This document shows, piece after piece, positions 41,500 to 50,827 of a stretch of DNA of 64,000 bases; positions within the stretch are counted from its first letter, which is position 1, and each line of letters begins with the position of its first letter. The stretch spans positions 186,001 through 250,000 of the forward strand of contig NZ_FONX01000006.1 of assembly GCF_900113035.1 (NCBI RefSeq). The letters are read 5' to 3'. The position numbers were made by a program, and so were the translations under genes. The notes below the pieces were generated by a model. The model saw only the letters and a list, made by a program, of their open reading frames with translations. It was not told where the DNA came from and did not search any database. The stretch is from Paracidovorax wautersii (GTDB taxonomy: Bacteria; Pseudomonadota; Gammaproteobacteria; Burkholderiales; Burkholderiaceae_C).

Positions 41500-41994
41500 T
41501 CAGCCGCGCCGGTAGCTGACGAAGGAGAACGGCAGGCCACCGGGGGTGGACTGCTGCACGGGCGAGCGGGCGGTTTCCCGCCATTCGGGGCCGAGCACGG
41601 GGGCGAAGGCGTCGGCGACGAAGTCCTGGTGGATCTCGGTCACCTCCACGCCGTCGGCGAGCGGCAGGGCCTGGGCATAGATCTGCGCGCCGCCCATGGC
41701 CCAGACGGCTTCGCCGTGCGGCCGGGCCAGTTCCAGCGCGTGTTCCAGGCTGCAGGCGCGCAGCGCGCCCTCGGCCTGCCAGGCGTCCTGGCGCGTGACC
41801 ACGATGTTGGTGCGGCCGGGCAGCGGGCGAAAGCGTGCGGGCAGCGAATCCCAGGTCCTGCGCCCCATGATCACCGTGCCGCCCATGGTGAGCTGCTTGA
41901 AATGCGCCAGGTCTTCCGGCAGGTGCCAGGGCATGGCGTTGTTCAGGCCGATGCCGCCGTTGGCGGCGCGTGCGTAGATGAGTCGCAAGGTCAT
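41500..41994 (-). CDS. folA: Dihydrofolate reductase
   Basis: A 164-aa enzyme that reduces dihydrofolate to tetrahydrofolate with NADPH. Family signatures: [25 protein letters not shown] at the front (Trp and the catalytic Asp/Glu region), [19 protein letters not shown], and [14 protein letters not shown]. It sits with thyA, with which it works in dTMP synthesis. A DUF4337 gene lies between them. The length is typical. It ends 42 bases before the xth remnant. Confidence 0.97.
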   Translation of the reverse strand: MTLRLIYARAANGGIGLNNAMPWHLPEDLAHFKQLTMGGTVIMGRRTWDSLPARFRPLPGRTNIVVTRQDAWQAEGALRACSLEHALELARPHGEAVWAMGGAQIYAQALPLADGVEVTEIHQDFVADAFAPVLGPEWRETARSPVQQSTPGGLPFSFVSYRRG

Positions 41995-42028
41995 GATGCT
42001 GCGTGGTGCCGGCTTCGTGGGAACGGCA

Positions 42029-42622
42029 TCACAGGTGCATGGCCGCGACCACGCCCAGGGCCATGCCCAGGCCCGCGACGCCGTACATGCCCCACTGCAG
42101 CCACTTGCGGCGCGTGAGCAGCGCGATGGCCGCCAGCGCGATGGCGACCTGCAGCACCGTGGTGGCCTGCGCCCAGCGGTGGTGCTGGTGCATCTGCGCT
42201 TCGCTCTGTTCGTCCAGCCCTTGCGACTGGGCTTCCAGCGCCTCGGCCTTCTTCTTGATGTCGTTCTTTTCCAGCTCGTAGCGGTCCAGCTTGGCCTGCA
42301 GCTCGGGCTTGCGGTTGTCCGCGGCCAGATCGCGTGCCAGCTCGGTCACGGACTGCTTGGTGCTCTTGGACTGGTAGTAGGCCCACTGGTTGGCCGCCTC
42401 GGTCTTCTTGATGGCGGCGTCGTTCTTGATGAGGCCGGCATTGGCCTGCGTGGCGCCGCCCATGTAGGAAAAGATGGCGCCCACCGTGGCGATGATGGCC
42501 GTCGCCATGGCGATGCGGTTGGTCATCGAGCCGTGGTCGGCATCGGTGGGATGGGCGTGCTGGGCGGCATGCTCGACCGCGTGGTCGTGCGGCCCATGGA
42601 CGTGGAAGCCGTGGGAGGACAT
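42029..42622 (-). CDS. DUF4337-family membrane protein
   Basis: A 197-aa protein with a His-rich N-terminus (GFHVHGPHDHAVEHAAQHAH), a membrane helix at about 33-52 (IAMATAIIATVGAIFSYMGG), a long charged coiled coil (QSKSTKQSVTELARDLAADN to EALEAQSQGLDEQSEAQ) and two closing hydrophobic segments. This is the DUF4337 layout; its function is unknown. It lies between thyA and folA on the same strand, with 34 bases to folA. ATG 42,622 is the natural start; the open frame continues upstream only as antisense-like sequence. Confidence 0.8.
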   Translation of the reverse strand: MSSHGFHVHGPHDHAVEHAAQHAHPTDADHGSMTNRIAMATAIIATVGAIFSYMGGATQANAGLIKNDAAIKKTEAANQWAYYQSKSTKQSVTELARDLAADNRKPELQAKLDRYELEKNDIKKKAEALEAQSQGLDEQSEAQMHQHHRWAQATTVLQVAIALAAIALLTRRKWLQWGMYGVAGLGMALGVVAAMHL

Positions 42623-42681
42623 GGGGTGGGATCGCTGGAAAGTAGAGGAAGAGGAAAAGGCCCGGGCACCGCCCGGGCGCT

Positions 42682-43521
42682 TCAGACCGCGACCGGCGCC
42701 TTGATGGCCGGATGGTGCTCGTAGCCGCGCACCTCGAAGTCTTCGAACTGGTAGTCGAACAGGCTCTCGGGCCGGCGCAGGATGTGCAGCGTGGGGTAGG
42801 GGTGCGGCGCGCGCGACAGCTGCAGTTCCACCTGCTCGAAGTGGTTGCTGTAGATGTGGCAGTCGCCGCCCGTCCAGATGAAGTCGCCCACGTCCAGGTT
42901 GCATTGCTGCGCCACCATGTGCGTCAGCAGCGCGTAGCTGGCGATGTTGAAGGGCACGCCCAGGAAGATGTCCGCGCTGCGCTGGTAGAGCTGGCAACTC
43001 AAGCGGCCTCGCTCGCCCGCAGCCTGCGGCGGCGCCACGTAGAACTGGAAGAAGGCGTGGCAGGGCATGAGCGCCATCTTGTCCAGATCGGCCACGTTCC
43101 AGGCGCTCACGATGATGCGGCGCGAGTCGGGGTTGGTCTTGAGCGTCTGCACCACCTGGCTGATCTGGTCGATGTGGCCGCCGTCCGGCGTGGGCCAGCT
43201 GCGCCACTGCACGCCATAGACGGGGCCCAGGTCGCCGTCCTCGCGCGCCCATTCGTCCCAGATGGTGACGCCGCGTTCCTTGAGCCACAGGTTGCTGCTG
43301 GAGCCTGTGAGGAACCACAGCAGCTCGGTGATGATGGACCGGAGGTGGACCTTCTTGGTCGTGACCAGCGGAAAGCCCTCGTTCAGGTCGAAGCGCATCT
43401 GGTAGCCGAACACGCTGCGGGTGCCGGTGCCGGTGCGGTCGCCCTTGGACACGCCATGGGTATAGACGTGGCGCATGAAATCTTCGTACTGGGAGCGCAC
43501 GGGGCGGGAGGTGTCGGTCAT
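42682..43521 (-). CDS. thyA: Thymidylate synthase
   Basis: A 279-aa enzyme converting dUMP to dTMP with methylenetetrahydrofolate. Family boxes: [30 protein letters not shown], the active-site cysteine in [32 protein letters not shown], and HIYSNHFEQ. Slightly longer than the 264-aa E. coli protein because of an insert before LSCQLYQRS. It heads the block with DUF4337 and folA. Confidence 0.98.
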   Translation of the reverse strand: MTDTSRPVRSQYEDFMRHVYTHGVSKGDRTGTGTRSVFGYQMRFDLNEGFPLVTTKKVHLRSIITELLWFLTGSSSNLWLKERGVTIWDEWAREDGDLGPVYGVQWRSWPTPDGGHIDQISQVVQTLKTNPDSRRIIVSAWNVADLDKMALMPCHAFFQFYVAPPQAAGERGRLSCQLYQRSADIFLGVPFNIASYALLTHMVAQQCNLDVGDFIWTGGDCHIYSNHFEQVELQLSRAPHPYPTLHILRRPESLFDYQFEDFEVRGYEHHPAIKAPVAV

Positions 43522-43683
43522 GGGCGGAGGGCGCTCGGGCAGCGCGTTCGCAACGTTGGAAAGGCCGCGATTTTAGGCTGCGAGCCTGAAGCCCTGCCGG
43601 TGGCGCTGCAAGGGCCTTGAGGGCGAAGGCGCTAAGCTTGGGCGATGACCCATTCCACGGCCCGCCGGGCCGGCCTTGCCACC

Positions 43684-44202
43684 ATGTCTTTCGCCAAGTC
43701 GTCCCTTGCTTTCGTCTCTCTCGCCGCCGTGCTGGCGGGCTGCGCCAGCAACGTTCCTCTCACGCCTGCAGCGCCCCCCGCGCCTGCGGCACAGGCTGCG
43801 CAGGCGCCCCGGGCCGCAGCCGCACCGGCAGCAGCCGACCCGTGGGCGGGCGTGCCGGCGCTGGTGGGCACCTATCCGTCTGACGGCGTGGACTTCCTGC
43901 GCACCGGCCCCATCGCCGAGCGGCTCCAGGGGCTGCTCGGGCCCGTCAACTACCCGGTGTTCGTGAAGAACATGGGCACCAGCGGCCCGCTGCGCAAAGA
44001 GGGCTCGCTCTTCTACATCATGGGCAACCGCCCGCACCAGGGCGGCGAGGAATCGGCCGCCATGGTGCTGGACCCCAAGCGCGATGCCATGCGCGCCTGG
44101 CTGCAGACGGGCGACGAGGAATGGGACGTGCAGGACGCCGGCCCGGCCGTGCCGCTGCCGGCCGAGGTGCGGCAGTTCATGCAGAACGCCCGCGGGGGCT
44201 GA
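43684..44202 (+). CDS. Small lipoprotein
   Basis: From ATG 43,684 the product has a lipoprotein signal (SSLAFVSLAAVLAGC, lipobox LAGC), an Ala/Pro linker, and a globular part of about 115 aa (VGTYPSDGVDFLRTGPIAER, FYIMGNRPHQGGEESAAMVL). An upstream ATG at 43,645 would give a longer, less typical signal. It is exported and lipid-anchored, probably to the outer membrane (Ala at +2). Divergent from thyA. Function unknown. Confidence 0.75.
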   Translation: MSFAKSSLAFVSLAAVLAGCASNVPLTPAAPPAPAAQAAQAPRAAAAPAAADPWAGVPALVGTYPSDGVDFLRTGPIAERLQGLLGPVNYPVFVKNMGTSGPLRKEGSLFYIMGNRPHQGGEESAAMVLDPKRDAMRAWLQTGDEEWDVQDAGPAVPLPAEVRQFMQNARGG

Positions 44203-44223
44203 GCGCCCGCCCGGGGCGGCTCC

Positions 44224-45678
44224 TCAGCCCTGCGGCTGCGGCTGAAGCTGCGGGGCCGCCACCGGCAGCAGGCACTGCGGGTTCATGAGTCCCTGCGGAT
44301 CGAGCGCTCCCTTGATGGCGCGCATCATCATGAGCGCCACGGGCGACTGGTACTGCTGCAGCTTGTCCACCTTGAGCGCGCCCACGCCGTGCTCGGCCGA
44401 GAACGAACCGCCGAACTTCGCCACCGCCTCATAGACCAGATCGTTCACGCGGGCTTCCTCGTCGCGCAGGAAGGCCTTGGGGTCGCCCTCGGCCGGGGCC
44501 TGCACGTTGTAGTGCAGGTTGCCGTCGCCCAGGTGGCCGAAGTTCACCAGCCGCACGCCCGCGATCTCGCGCTGCAGCAGCGCGTCGGCATAGTCCACGA
44601 AGGCCGGGATGCGCGAGATGGGCACGGAAATATCGTGCTTGATGTTCAGCCCTTCCTCGGCCTGGGCCAGCGGAATGCTCTCGCGGATGTGCCAGAGCTG
44701 GTGCGCCTGCGCCAGGTTCTCGGCCACCACGGCGTCGCTCACGCAGCCGGCGTCGAAGGCGGTTTCCAAGAGTGCTTCGAAGCGCGCGCGGGCGTGGTCC
44801 TCGGATTCGCTGTCGCTGTTTTCCAGCAGCACGGCGTAGGGCACGTCGGCCTGGTCGATGAAGGGCACGCGCAGCTGCGGCATGTGGCGTGCGACCAGGC
44901 TCAGGGCGAAGCGGCCCATCACCTCGAAGCCGGTCAGGCCCGCGCCCAGGTGCTTGTGCGCCAGCGCCAGCAGCTGCACGGCGTGCTCCATCGACGGCAC
45001 GGCGGCCCAGGCGGTGAGGCTGGCGGCGGGCTGGGGAAAGAGCTTCATCGTCGCCGCGGTGATGATGCCCAGCGTGCCTTCGCTGCCGATGAAGAGGTCG
45101 CGCAGGTCGTAGCCGGTGTTGTCCTTGCGCAGGCCCTTGAGGCCGTCCCAGATTTCGCCCTGGGGCGTGACCACTTCCAGCCCCAGGCAGAGTTCGCGCG
45201 CATTGCCGTAGCGCAGCACCTGCGTGCCGCCGGCATTGGTGGCCAGGTTGCCGCCGATGGTGCAGCTGCCTTCGGCCGCCAGGCTCAGGGGAAAGAGCAG
45301 GCCGGCCTTTTCCGCCGTGTCCTGCACGTTCTGCAGGATGGCGCCGGCCTCCACGGTCAGCGTGAGGTTGTCGGCATCCACGGCGCGCACGGCGTTCATG
45401 CGCGCGAGGCTCAGCAGCACCTGGGTGCCGGAGGCATCGGGGATGGAGCCCACCGACAGGCCCGTGTTGCCGCCCTGCGGCACGATGGCCGCGCCCGCTG
45501 CGGCGCAGGCGCGCACCACGGCGGCCACTTCCTGCGTGCTGGCCGGGCGCACCACGGCCAGCGCCTTGCCGCGCGCACGGCGGCGCCAGTCCTGCTCCCA
45601 GGCGGTGAGGTCGCCTTCGGTCAGCACATGGGCGGCGCCGACGGTCTGGCGCAGGGTGTCGATCAGCGGATGGGACAT
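44224..45678 (-). CDS. FAD-binding oxidase/dehydrogenase, GlcD/D-2-hydroxyacid type
   Basis: A 484-aa flavoenzyme of the VAO/PCMH family: FAD-binding loop VPQGGNTGLSVGSIPDASGT, then GGNLATNAGGTQVLRYGNAR and GSEGTLGIITAATMKL, and the C-terminal FAD-oxidase domain ending GLMNPQCLLP. Typical of D-lactate, glycolate or D-2-hydroxyglutarate dehydrogenases; the exact substrate cannot be read from the sequence. It is a single gene, convergent with the lipoprotein gene. Confidence 0.85.
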   Translation of the reverse strand: MSHPLIDTLRQTVGAAHVLTEGDLTAWEQDWRRRARGKALAVVRPASTQEVAAVVRACAAAGAAIVPQGGNTGLSVGSIPDASGTQVLLSLARMNAVRAVDADNLTLTVEAGAILQNVQDTAEKAGLLFPLSLAAEGSCTIGGNLATNAGGTQVLRYGNARELCLGLEVVTPQGEIWDGLKGLRKDNTGYDLRDLFIGSEGTLGIITAATMKLFPQPAASLTAWAAVPSMEHAVQLLALAHKHLGAGLTGFEVMGRFALSLVARHMPQLRVPFIDQADVPYAVLLENSDSESEDHARARFEALLETAFDAGCVSDAVVAENLAQAHQLWHIRESIPLAQAEEGLNIKHDISVPISRIPAFVDYADALLQREIAGVRLVNFGHLGDGNLHYNVQAPAEGDPKAFLRDEEARVNDLVYEAVAKFGGSFSAEHGVGALKVDKLQQYQSPVALMMMRAIKGALDPQGLMNPQCLLPVAAPQLQPQPQG

Positions 45679-45786
45679 GGCGTTCTCGGTCTCTCGCGAA
45701 AAAACGGTAGGTGGATGCGTTGAGGGGCGGGCGTGGGGCCGGGCCGTTCGTCGTCGTCGTTATTTTTTGTTTTGCGGATTCGGAAA

Positions 45787-46194
45787 TCAGGGCGCGGTGG
45801 CCGCAGCCGCCGTGCCGGCCGCCCGGGCATGGCGCTGGCGCAGCCGCACGTGCAGCGCGCAGGCGGTGAAGAGCAGCAGGCACAGCGCCACCTCGGCCAG
45901 CGCCAGCCAGCGGCCCGTGCCGATGTCGCTCCACGCGCGCACCACGCCTTCGGTGAAATAGAGCCACACCACCAGGCTGACCCAGCGGTAGGTGTACATG
46001 CGCCGCTTGAGCAGCCCCGCCAGCGGAAAGGCCAGCGGCAGCGCCTTGAGCGCCAGCCACGAGCCGCCCGGGCGCAGGGGCGCGAGCCACAGCTCCCAGG
46101 CCAGGCTGAGCACGATGAGGCCCAGCAGGCTGCCCACCGCCAGCCAGCGGGTGGCGGCGACGTCCTGGGCGGGGAGAGGCGGGGAAGAGGGCAT
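45787..46194 (-). CDS. DUF2069-family membrane protein
   Basis: A 135-aa inner-membrane protein with about four hydrophobic segments (WLAVGSLLGLIVLSLAWELW, LALKALPLAFPLAGLL, WVSLVVWLYFTEGVVRAW, WLALAEVALCLLLFTACALH). This fits the DUF2069 family, small betaproteobacterial and gammaproteobacterial membrane proteins of unknown role. Divergent from yihY. Confidence 0.75.
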   Translation of the reverse strand: MPSSPPLPAQDVAATRWLAVGSLLGLIVLSLAWELWLAPLRPGGSWLALKALPLAFPLAGLLKRRMYTYRWVSLVVWLYFTEGVVRAWSDIGTGRWLALAEVALCLLLFTACALHVRLRQRHARAAGTAAAATAP

Positions 46195-46325
46195 GCGCGT
46201 GTGCGGTGGATGGTGGTGGACGGCGGGCGAGAGGCCTTGCTGTGCGAGGCGATGCGCCGGCCGGTGCCGCGGCGGATGGCCGGGGGCCGGCGGCGCCGCG
46301 GATGGAATCGGGGATCATATCGGCC

Positions 46326-47606
46326 ATGAGCATTTCCCTGCAGGCCGCCGTGCTGCGCTTCGAGGCGTGGCTGGCGCAGCTTTCCCACTTTCCGTGGCGC
46401 ACCACGGCGCACACGCTGCGCGAGCGTTTCCGCGAAGACCGGCTGGGCCTCACGGCCAGCAGCCTCACCTTCACCACGCTGCTGGCGCTGGTGCCGTTCT
46501 TCACCGTGGCGCTGGCGCTGTTCACGGCCTTTCCCATCTTCGGGCAGATGCAGTTCTCGCTGCAGCGCTGGCTGGTCGAAAGCCTGGTGCCCGACAGCAT
46601 CTCCCGCCCCGTGCTGGGCTACCTCACGCAGTTCGCGGCCAAGGCCAGCGGGCTAGGGGTGGCGGGCTTCTCCATCCTGCTGGTGACGGCGCTGGCGCTC
46701 ATCCTGACCATCGACCGCACGCTCAACAACATCTGGCGCGTGCCCCGGCTGCGCCCGCTGGGCCAGCGGGTGCTGATCTACTGGGCGGTCATCACGCTGG
46801 GGCCGCTGGTGCTGGCCAGCAGCCTGGCGCTGACCACCTCGGTGGCGTCGGCGGCCTCGCGCGGCATCGGCGAGACGCTGCCCGGCGGCGCGCGCTTTCT
46901 GTTCGATGCCATCGAATTCTTCGTGCTGGCGGCCGGCACCGCCGCGCTCTACCGCTACGTGCCCAACACCCAGGTGAGCTGGCGGCATGCCTGGGCGGGC
47001 GGGGTGTTCGTCTCCATCGGCATCGAGCTGGCCAAGAAGGTGCTGGGCCTGTACATCGCCTCGGTGCCGACCTATTCCGTGCTCTACGGCACCTTCGCCA
47101 CGCTGCCCATTCTGCTGCTGTGGGTCTATGTGGCCTGGGTCATCGTGCTGCTGGGCGCCGTGGTGGCGGCCTACCTGCCCAGCCTGCTGGCGGGCGTGGC
47201 GCGCAGCGCCAGCGGCCAGGGCTGGACCTTCCAGCTGGCGGTGGAGGCGCTGCAGCTGCTGCACGCGGCGCGGGTGACGCCCGAGCGGGGCTGGCCGGCC
47301 GCGCGCCTGGCGCAGGCGTTGAGGGTGGACGTGCTGCAGCTCGAACCCGTGCTGCAGGTGCTCACGGCGCTGGACTGGGCCGTGCAGGTGAACGAGGCCG
47401 CCGCCGGCGCGCCCGAAAGCGCCGAGCCGCGCTACGTGCTGGTGGCGGACCCGGAAAGCACCCCGCTGGAGCCGCTGGTGCGGCGCCTGCTGATCGAGCG
47501 GGCCGAGAGCCTGGAGCGCTTCTGGGGCAATGCGGGGCTGGAGGTCATCAAGCTGGCCGACGTGCTGCCCCGGCCGCCGCGCCTGCCGTATGCCGGTGCG
47601 GCATGA
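46326..47606 (+). CDS. YihY/UPF0761-family inner-membrane protein
   Basis: A 426-aa protein of the YihY (BrkB/virulence factor BrkB-like) family: GLTASSLTFTTLLALVPFFT at the front, five to six membrane segments up to VYVAWVIVLLGAVVAAYLPS, and a cytoplasmic C-terminal domain of about 130 aa with a winged-helix feel (RLAQALRVDVLQLEPVLQVL). ATG 46,326 begins right at the conserved part. Proposed roles of the family remain unproven. Confidence 0.85.
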   Translation: MSISLQAAVLRFEAWLAQLSHFPWRTTAHTLRERFREDRLGLTASSLTFTTLLALVPFFTVALALFTAFPIFGQMQFSLQRWLVESLVPDSISRPVLGYLTQFAAKASGLGVAGFSILLVTALALILTIDRTLNNIWRVPRLRPLGQRVLIYWAVITLGPLVLASSLALTTSVASAASRGIGETLPGGARFLFDAIEFFVLAAGTAALYRYVPNTQVSWRHAWAGGVFVSIGIELAKKVLGLYIASVPTYSVLYGTFATLPILLLWVYVAWVIVLLGAVVAAYLPSLLAGVARSASGQGWTFQLAVEALQLLHAARVTPERGWPAARLAQALRVDVLQLEPVLQVLTALDWAVQVNEAAAGAPESAEPRYVLVADPESTPLEPLVRRLLIERAESLERFWGNAGLEVIKLADVLPRPPRLPYAGAA

Positions 47607-47609
47607 TTG

Positions 47610-47650
47610 CTATCTATTTAATAGCTTAATGCCCTTGATTCGCAAGGGCT
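47610..47650. repeat. Double-hairpin intergenic element between yihY and hpnE
   Basis: GCTAT/ATAGC (47,610-47,625) and GCCCTTG/CAAGGGC (47,632-47,650) form two adjacent hairpins in the short gap between convergent genes, overlapping the hpnE stop. The AT-rich first hairpin contrasts with the GC-rich surroundings. Similar paired palindromes are dispersed in Acidovorax-like genomes (from memory); here it may act as a bidirectional terminator. Confidence 0.5.
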
Positions 47651-48974
47651 ACGGGGCGATTTGACCTGAATTTTGCAGCTGCCGCGCCGCCGCCGAGCCG
47701 CTGAGCACCGCCCCTTCCAGCGTCGCCGGATAAGGCCCTTGCACATAGTCGCCGCAGGCCAGCAGGCGCGGGGCGACGGCCTGCGCGGGGCGCTGCAGGC
47801 CGGGTGTGCAGGCGAAGGTGGCGCGCTTTTCCACCACGGTGCGCAGCACGCGCAGGGCCGGCAGGCCGAGTTCTTCGGCCGCCTGCTGCAGCACCTGGCG
47901 CTCCAGCGCCTCGCGTTCGCCCTCGAAGGCGCTCACCACGAAGGCCAGCAGCCCGGCCGGCCCACCCAGTCGGGCGCGGTCGAACACGAACTGTGCCGGC
48001 CGATCGGCTCTGGCGCGCAGCGCCAGCATGGGCGCGGGCAGCAGCGGGCCCGGGGCCCCGGCCTGCTGCGCATAGACCGTGGCGATGGCCGTGTGGCGCA
48101 GCGCGTCGGCACCGTCGGCCCAGGCATGCAGGGCGGTGGCATCGCCGGCGGGGGCTGCGCCGCGCACCAGCCGGGCGGCCTCTGGCGCGGGCGTGGCCAG
48201 CAGCACCGCCTCGAAGGCCTCGCGGCCCTGGCGGGTCTCGACCTGCCAGCCGCCGCCTTCGGCCGGATGCAGCGCCGCCACCCGCTCGCCGCTGCGCACC
48301 GTGTGGCCGTTTTCGCGCAGCCACTGCGCGGCGGGTTCGGGCAAGAGCGCGCCCAGGTCGGCGCGCGGCAGCAGCAGGTGCGAGCCGCCGCGCCCGCTGA
48401 ACAGGCTGTCGCGCAGCACGCGCAGAAACACCTGGCCGCTGGATTGGTGGGCCGGCGTGTTCAGCGCCGAAACGCAGAGCGGGTCGATGAATTCTTCCTG
48501 CAGCCGCCGCGGCAGATGCGCGCAGAGCTGCGCGACGCTGGCCGAGGGCGCGCAGGCGAAGCCGCCCAGCCGCCAGGCCGCCGCCGTGCGCAGCAGCGCC
48601 GCGCGCTCGCGCCAGCCCCAGCCGCGCGCGCGGGCGATGCCCCAGAGCGCATCCCAGGGCGGCGCCCAGTCGGGCAGCTGCAGGCCGGAGCCGTCGGCAT
48701 AGCGCAGCGCCAGCGGCAGGCGCAGCAGCGCAGGCGATTCGGCCACGCCCACCGAGCGCATCAGCGCCAGGCATTCGGCATACGCGCCGATCAGGATGTG
48801 CTGGCCGTTGTCGAGGGTGAGGGGCTGGCCGCCATCGCCTTCGGCCGTCAGGGCGCGGGCCCGGCCGCCCAGGGTGCGTGCGGCCTCGAAGACGGTCACG
48901 CCGTGGCCGGCCCGGGCCGCGCCCAGCGCAGCCGCCAGGCCCGCCCAGCCGGCGCCGACGACGGCGACGCGCAT
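47649..48974 (-). CDS. hpnE: Hydroxysqualene dehydroxylase
   Basis: A 441-aa FAD-dependent amine-oxidase-like protein: dinucleotide fold VAVVGAGWAGLAAALGAARA, then GGRARAL, NGQHILIGAYAECLALM, and the C-terminal GDYVQGPYPATLEGAVLSG. HpnE reduces hydroxysqualene to squalene in the HpnCDE route to hopanoids. It lies 2 bases downstream of hpnD on the same strand, which supports the assignment over phytoene desaturase relatives. Confidence 0.88.
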   Translation of the reverse strand: MRVAVVGAGWAGLAAALGAARAGHGVTVFEAARTLGGRARALTAEGDGGQPLTLDNGQHILIGAYAECLALMRSVGVAESPALLRLPLALRYADGSGLQLPDWAPPWDALWGIARARGWGWRERAALLRTAAAWRLGGFACAPSASVAQLCAHLPRRLQEEFIDPLCVSALNTPAHQSSGQVFLRVLRDSLFSGRGGSHLLLPRADLGALLPEPAAQWLRENGHTVRSGERVAALHPAEGGGWQVETRQGREAFEAVLLATPAPEAARLVRGAAPAGDATALHAWADGADALRHTAIATVYAQQAGAPGPLLPAPMLALRARADRPAQFVFDRARLGGPAGLLAFVVSAFEGEREALERQVLQQAAEELGLPALRVLRTVVEKRATFACTPGLQRPAQAVAPRLLACGDYVQGPYPATLEGAVLSGSAAARQLQNSGQIAP

Positions 48975-48976
48975 GG

Positions 48977-49816
48977 CTACATGCGCCCCAGCGCCTGCAT
49001 CTTCCAGGCCAGCCAGAACTTGCGCAGCGGCGTGAGCGCGATGCGCTGGTGCAGCACCTGGAAGTTCTCGGCCTCGATCTCGCGCAGCAGCGTGCGGTAG
49101 ATGCTGGCCATCATCAGGCCGGGCTTCTGCGCGCGGCGGTCGGCGTCGGGCAGCAGGGCCAGGGCCTCGTCGTAGAGGCGGTGGGCGCGCTCGGCCTGGA
49201 AGCGCATCAGCGCGGTGAAGCGGTCCGAATACTGGCGCTTGAGGATCTCGTGCGCCTTCACATCGAACTGCTGCAGCTCCGAGACGGGCAGGTAGATGCG
49301 GCCCATCATGGCGTCCTCGCCCACGTCGCGGATGATGTTGGTGAGCTGGAAGGCCAGGCCCAGGCGGTGGGCGTATTCGGTGGTGGCGGCCTCGGCCTGG
49401 CCGAAGATGCGCGCGGCCACCTCGCCCACCACGCCGGCCACCAGGTGGCAGTAGCGCGAGAGGCCCGCGAAGTCGAGGTAGCGGGTCTGCTCCAGATCCA
49501 TCTGGCAGCCTTCGATCACGGCCTGCAGGTGGCGCTCCTCGATGCCGTAGCCGGCGGTGTGCGGCATCAGCGCCTGCATCACCGGGTGCGTGGCCTGGCC
49601 CGCAAAGGACTTGGCGACTTCGGCCTGCCACCAGGCGAGCTTGGTGCGGGCCACGCCCGCGTCCGAGACTTCATCGACCACGTCGTCCACCTCGCGGCAG
49701 AACGCATAGAAGGCGGTGATGGCGGCGCGGCGCGCGGCGGGCAGGAACAGGAAGGCGTAATAGAAGCTGCTGCCGGAGCCGGCGGCTTTTTGCTGGACGT
49801 ACTGTTCCGGTGTCAT
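48977..49816 (-). CDS. hpnD: Presqualene diphosphate synthase
   Basis: A 279-aa trans-isoprenyl diphosphate synthase. The first Asp-rich motif is in FYAFCREVDDVVDEVSD, the second in QLTNIIRDVGEDAMMGRIYL; RYCHLVAGVVGEVAARIFG lies between. HpnD condenses two farnesyl diphosphates to presqualene diphosphate. ATG 49,816 is chosen since the conserved part begins at once; upstream sequence is poorly coding. Forms a pair with hpnE. Confidence 0.9.
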   Translation of the reverse strand: MTPEQYVQQKAAGSGSSFYYAFLFLPAARRAAITAFYAFCREVDDVVDEVSDAGVARTKLAWWQAEVAKSFAGQATHPVMQALMPHTAGYGIEERHLQAVIEGCQMDLEQTRYLDFAGLSRYCHLVAGVVGEVAARIFGQAEAATTEYAHRLGLAFQLTNIIRDVGEDAMMGRIYLPVSELQQFDVKAHEILKRQYSDRFTALMRFQAERAHRLYDEALALLPDADRRAQKPGLMMASIYRTLLREIEAENFQVLHQRIALTPLRKFWLAWKMQALGRM

Positions 49817-49933
49817 AGGAGCCGGATTGTCCCATGGGGCCGGGGCCTGCCGGCCGTGGCGCGGCCGCGTCGTCACGCGCCCGACATGCGCCTGTCACGC
49901 CGCTGCCATGGCGCAGGCAGAGCATCCCGGTTC

Positions 49934-50827
49934 ATGCAACGCGACGACGCTTTCCTGAACGCCTGGCGCACCGCCGGCACTCCTGTGGACGACGAAACGG
50001 CCGCAGGGCCGGCGCCCGGGAGGCCGGTGCAGCGCTACCGCACGCTCTGGATCTCCGACCTGCACCTGGGCACGCCCGGCTGCCAGGCCGAGGCCTTGCT
50101 GGACTTCCTGCGCCACACCGAATGCGAGACGCTCTATCTGGTGGGCGACATCGTCGATGGCTGGCAGCTGCGCCGCAACTGGTACTGGCCGCAGGCCCAC
50201 AACGACGTGGTGCAGAAGCTGCTGCGCAAGGCGCGCAAGGGCACGCGGGTGATCTTCATCCCCGGCAACCACGACGAATTCGCGCGGCGCTACCTGCACC
50301 TCAACTTCGGCGGCGTCACCGTGGCCGAGGACTGGGTGCATGAAACGGCCGACGGCCGCAAGCTCTGGGTGATCCACGGCGACCTGTTCGACGGCGTGAT
50401 CCAGTGCGCCAAGTGGCTGGCCCACGTGGGCGATTCGCTCTACGAGTTCACGCTGCGGCTCAACCGCCACCTCAACACGCTGCGCGCCCGCATGGGGCTG
50501 CCGTACTGGTCGCTCTCGCAATACCTCAAGCGCCGCGTCAAGCGCGCGGTGAGCTATGTGGACGACTTCGAGAACGCCGTGGCCCGCGAGGCCAAGAAGC
50601 GCGGCCTGCAGGGCGTGGTCTGCGGCCACATCCACCATGCGGAGCTGCGCGACATCGGCGGCACGCTCTACGCCAACGACGGCGACTGGGTGGAGAGCCT
50701 CACGGCCCTGGCCGAGCAGGCCGACGGCACGCTGCAGATCCTGCAGTGGAGCGAATTCCTGCCGGCGGCGCGCCACAAGGCCGCCCGCAAGGCAGCCGCC
50801 GCGGCCAAGACCGCACAGCATGTTTGA
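49934..50827 (+). CDS. lpxH: UDP-2,3-diacylglucosamine diphosphatase-like calcineurin phosphoesterase
   Basis: A 297-aa metallophosphoesterase with all metal-binding boxes: SDLHLGTPG, GDIVDGW, PGNHDE, HGDLFD and GHIHH. The protein resembles LpxH-family enzymes of lipid A synthesis; a long basic C-terminus (KAARKAAAAAKTAQ) is extra. It overlaps the following glycosyltransferase gene by 8 bases, suggesting a joint role in envelope lipid synthesis. A second LpxH elsewhere in the genome is possible, so the precise substrate is inferred. Confidence 0.75.
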   Translation: MQRDDAFLNAWRTAGTPVDDETAAGPAPGRPVQRYRTLWISDLHLGTPGCQAEALLDFLRHTECETLYLVGDIVDGWQLRRNWYWPQAHNDVVQKLLRKARKGTRVIFIPGNHDEFARRYLHLNFGGVTVAEDWVHETADGRKLWVIHGDLFDGVIQCAKWLAHVGDSLYEFTLRLNRHLNTLRARMGLPYWSLSQYLKRRVKRAVSYVDDFENAVAREAKKRGLQGVVCGHIHHAELRDIGGTLYANDGDWVESLTALAEQADGTLQILQWSEFLPAARHKAARKAAAAAKTAQHV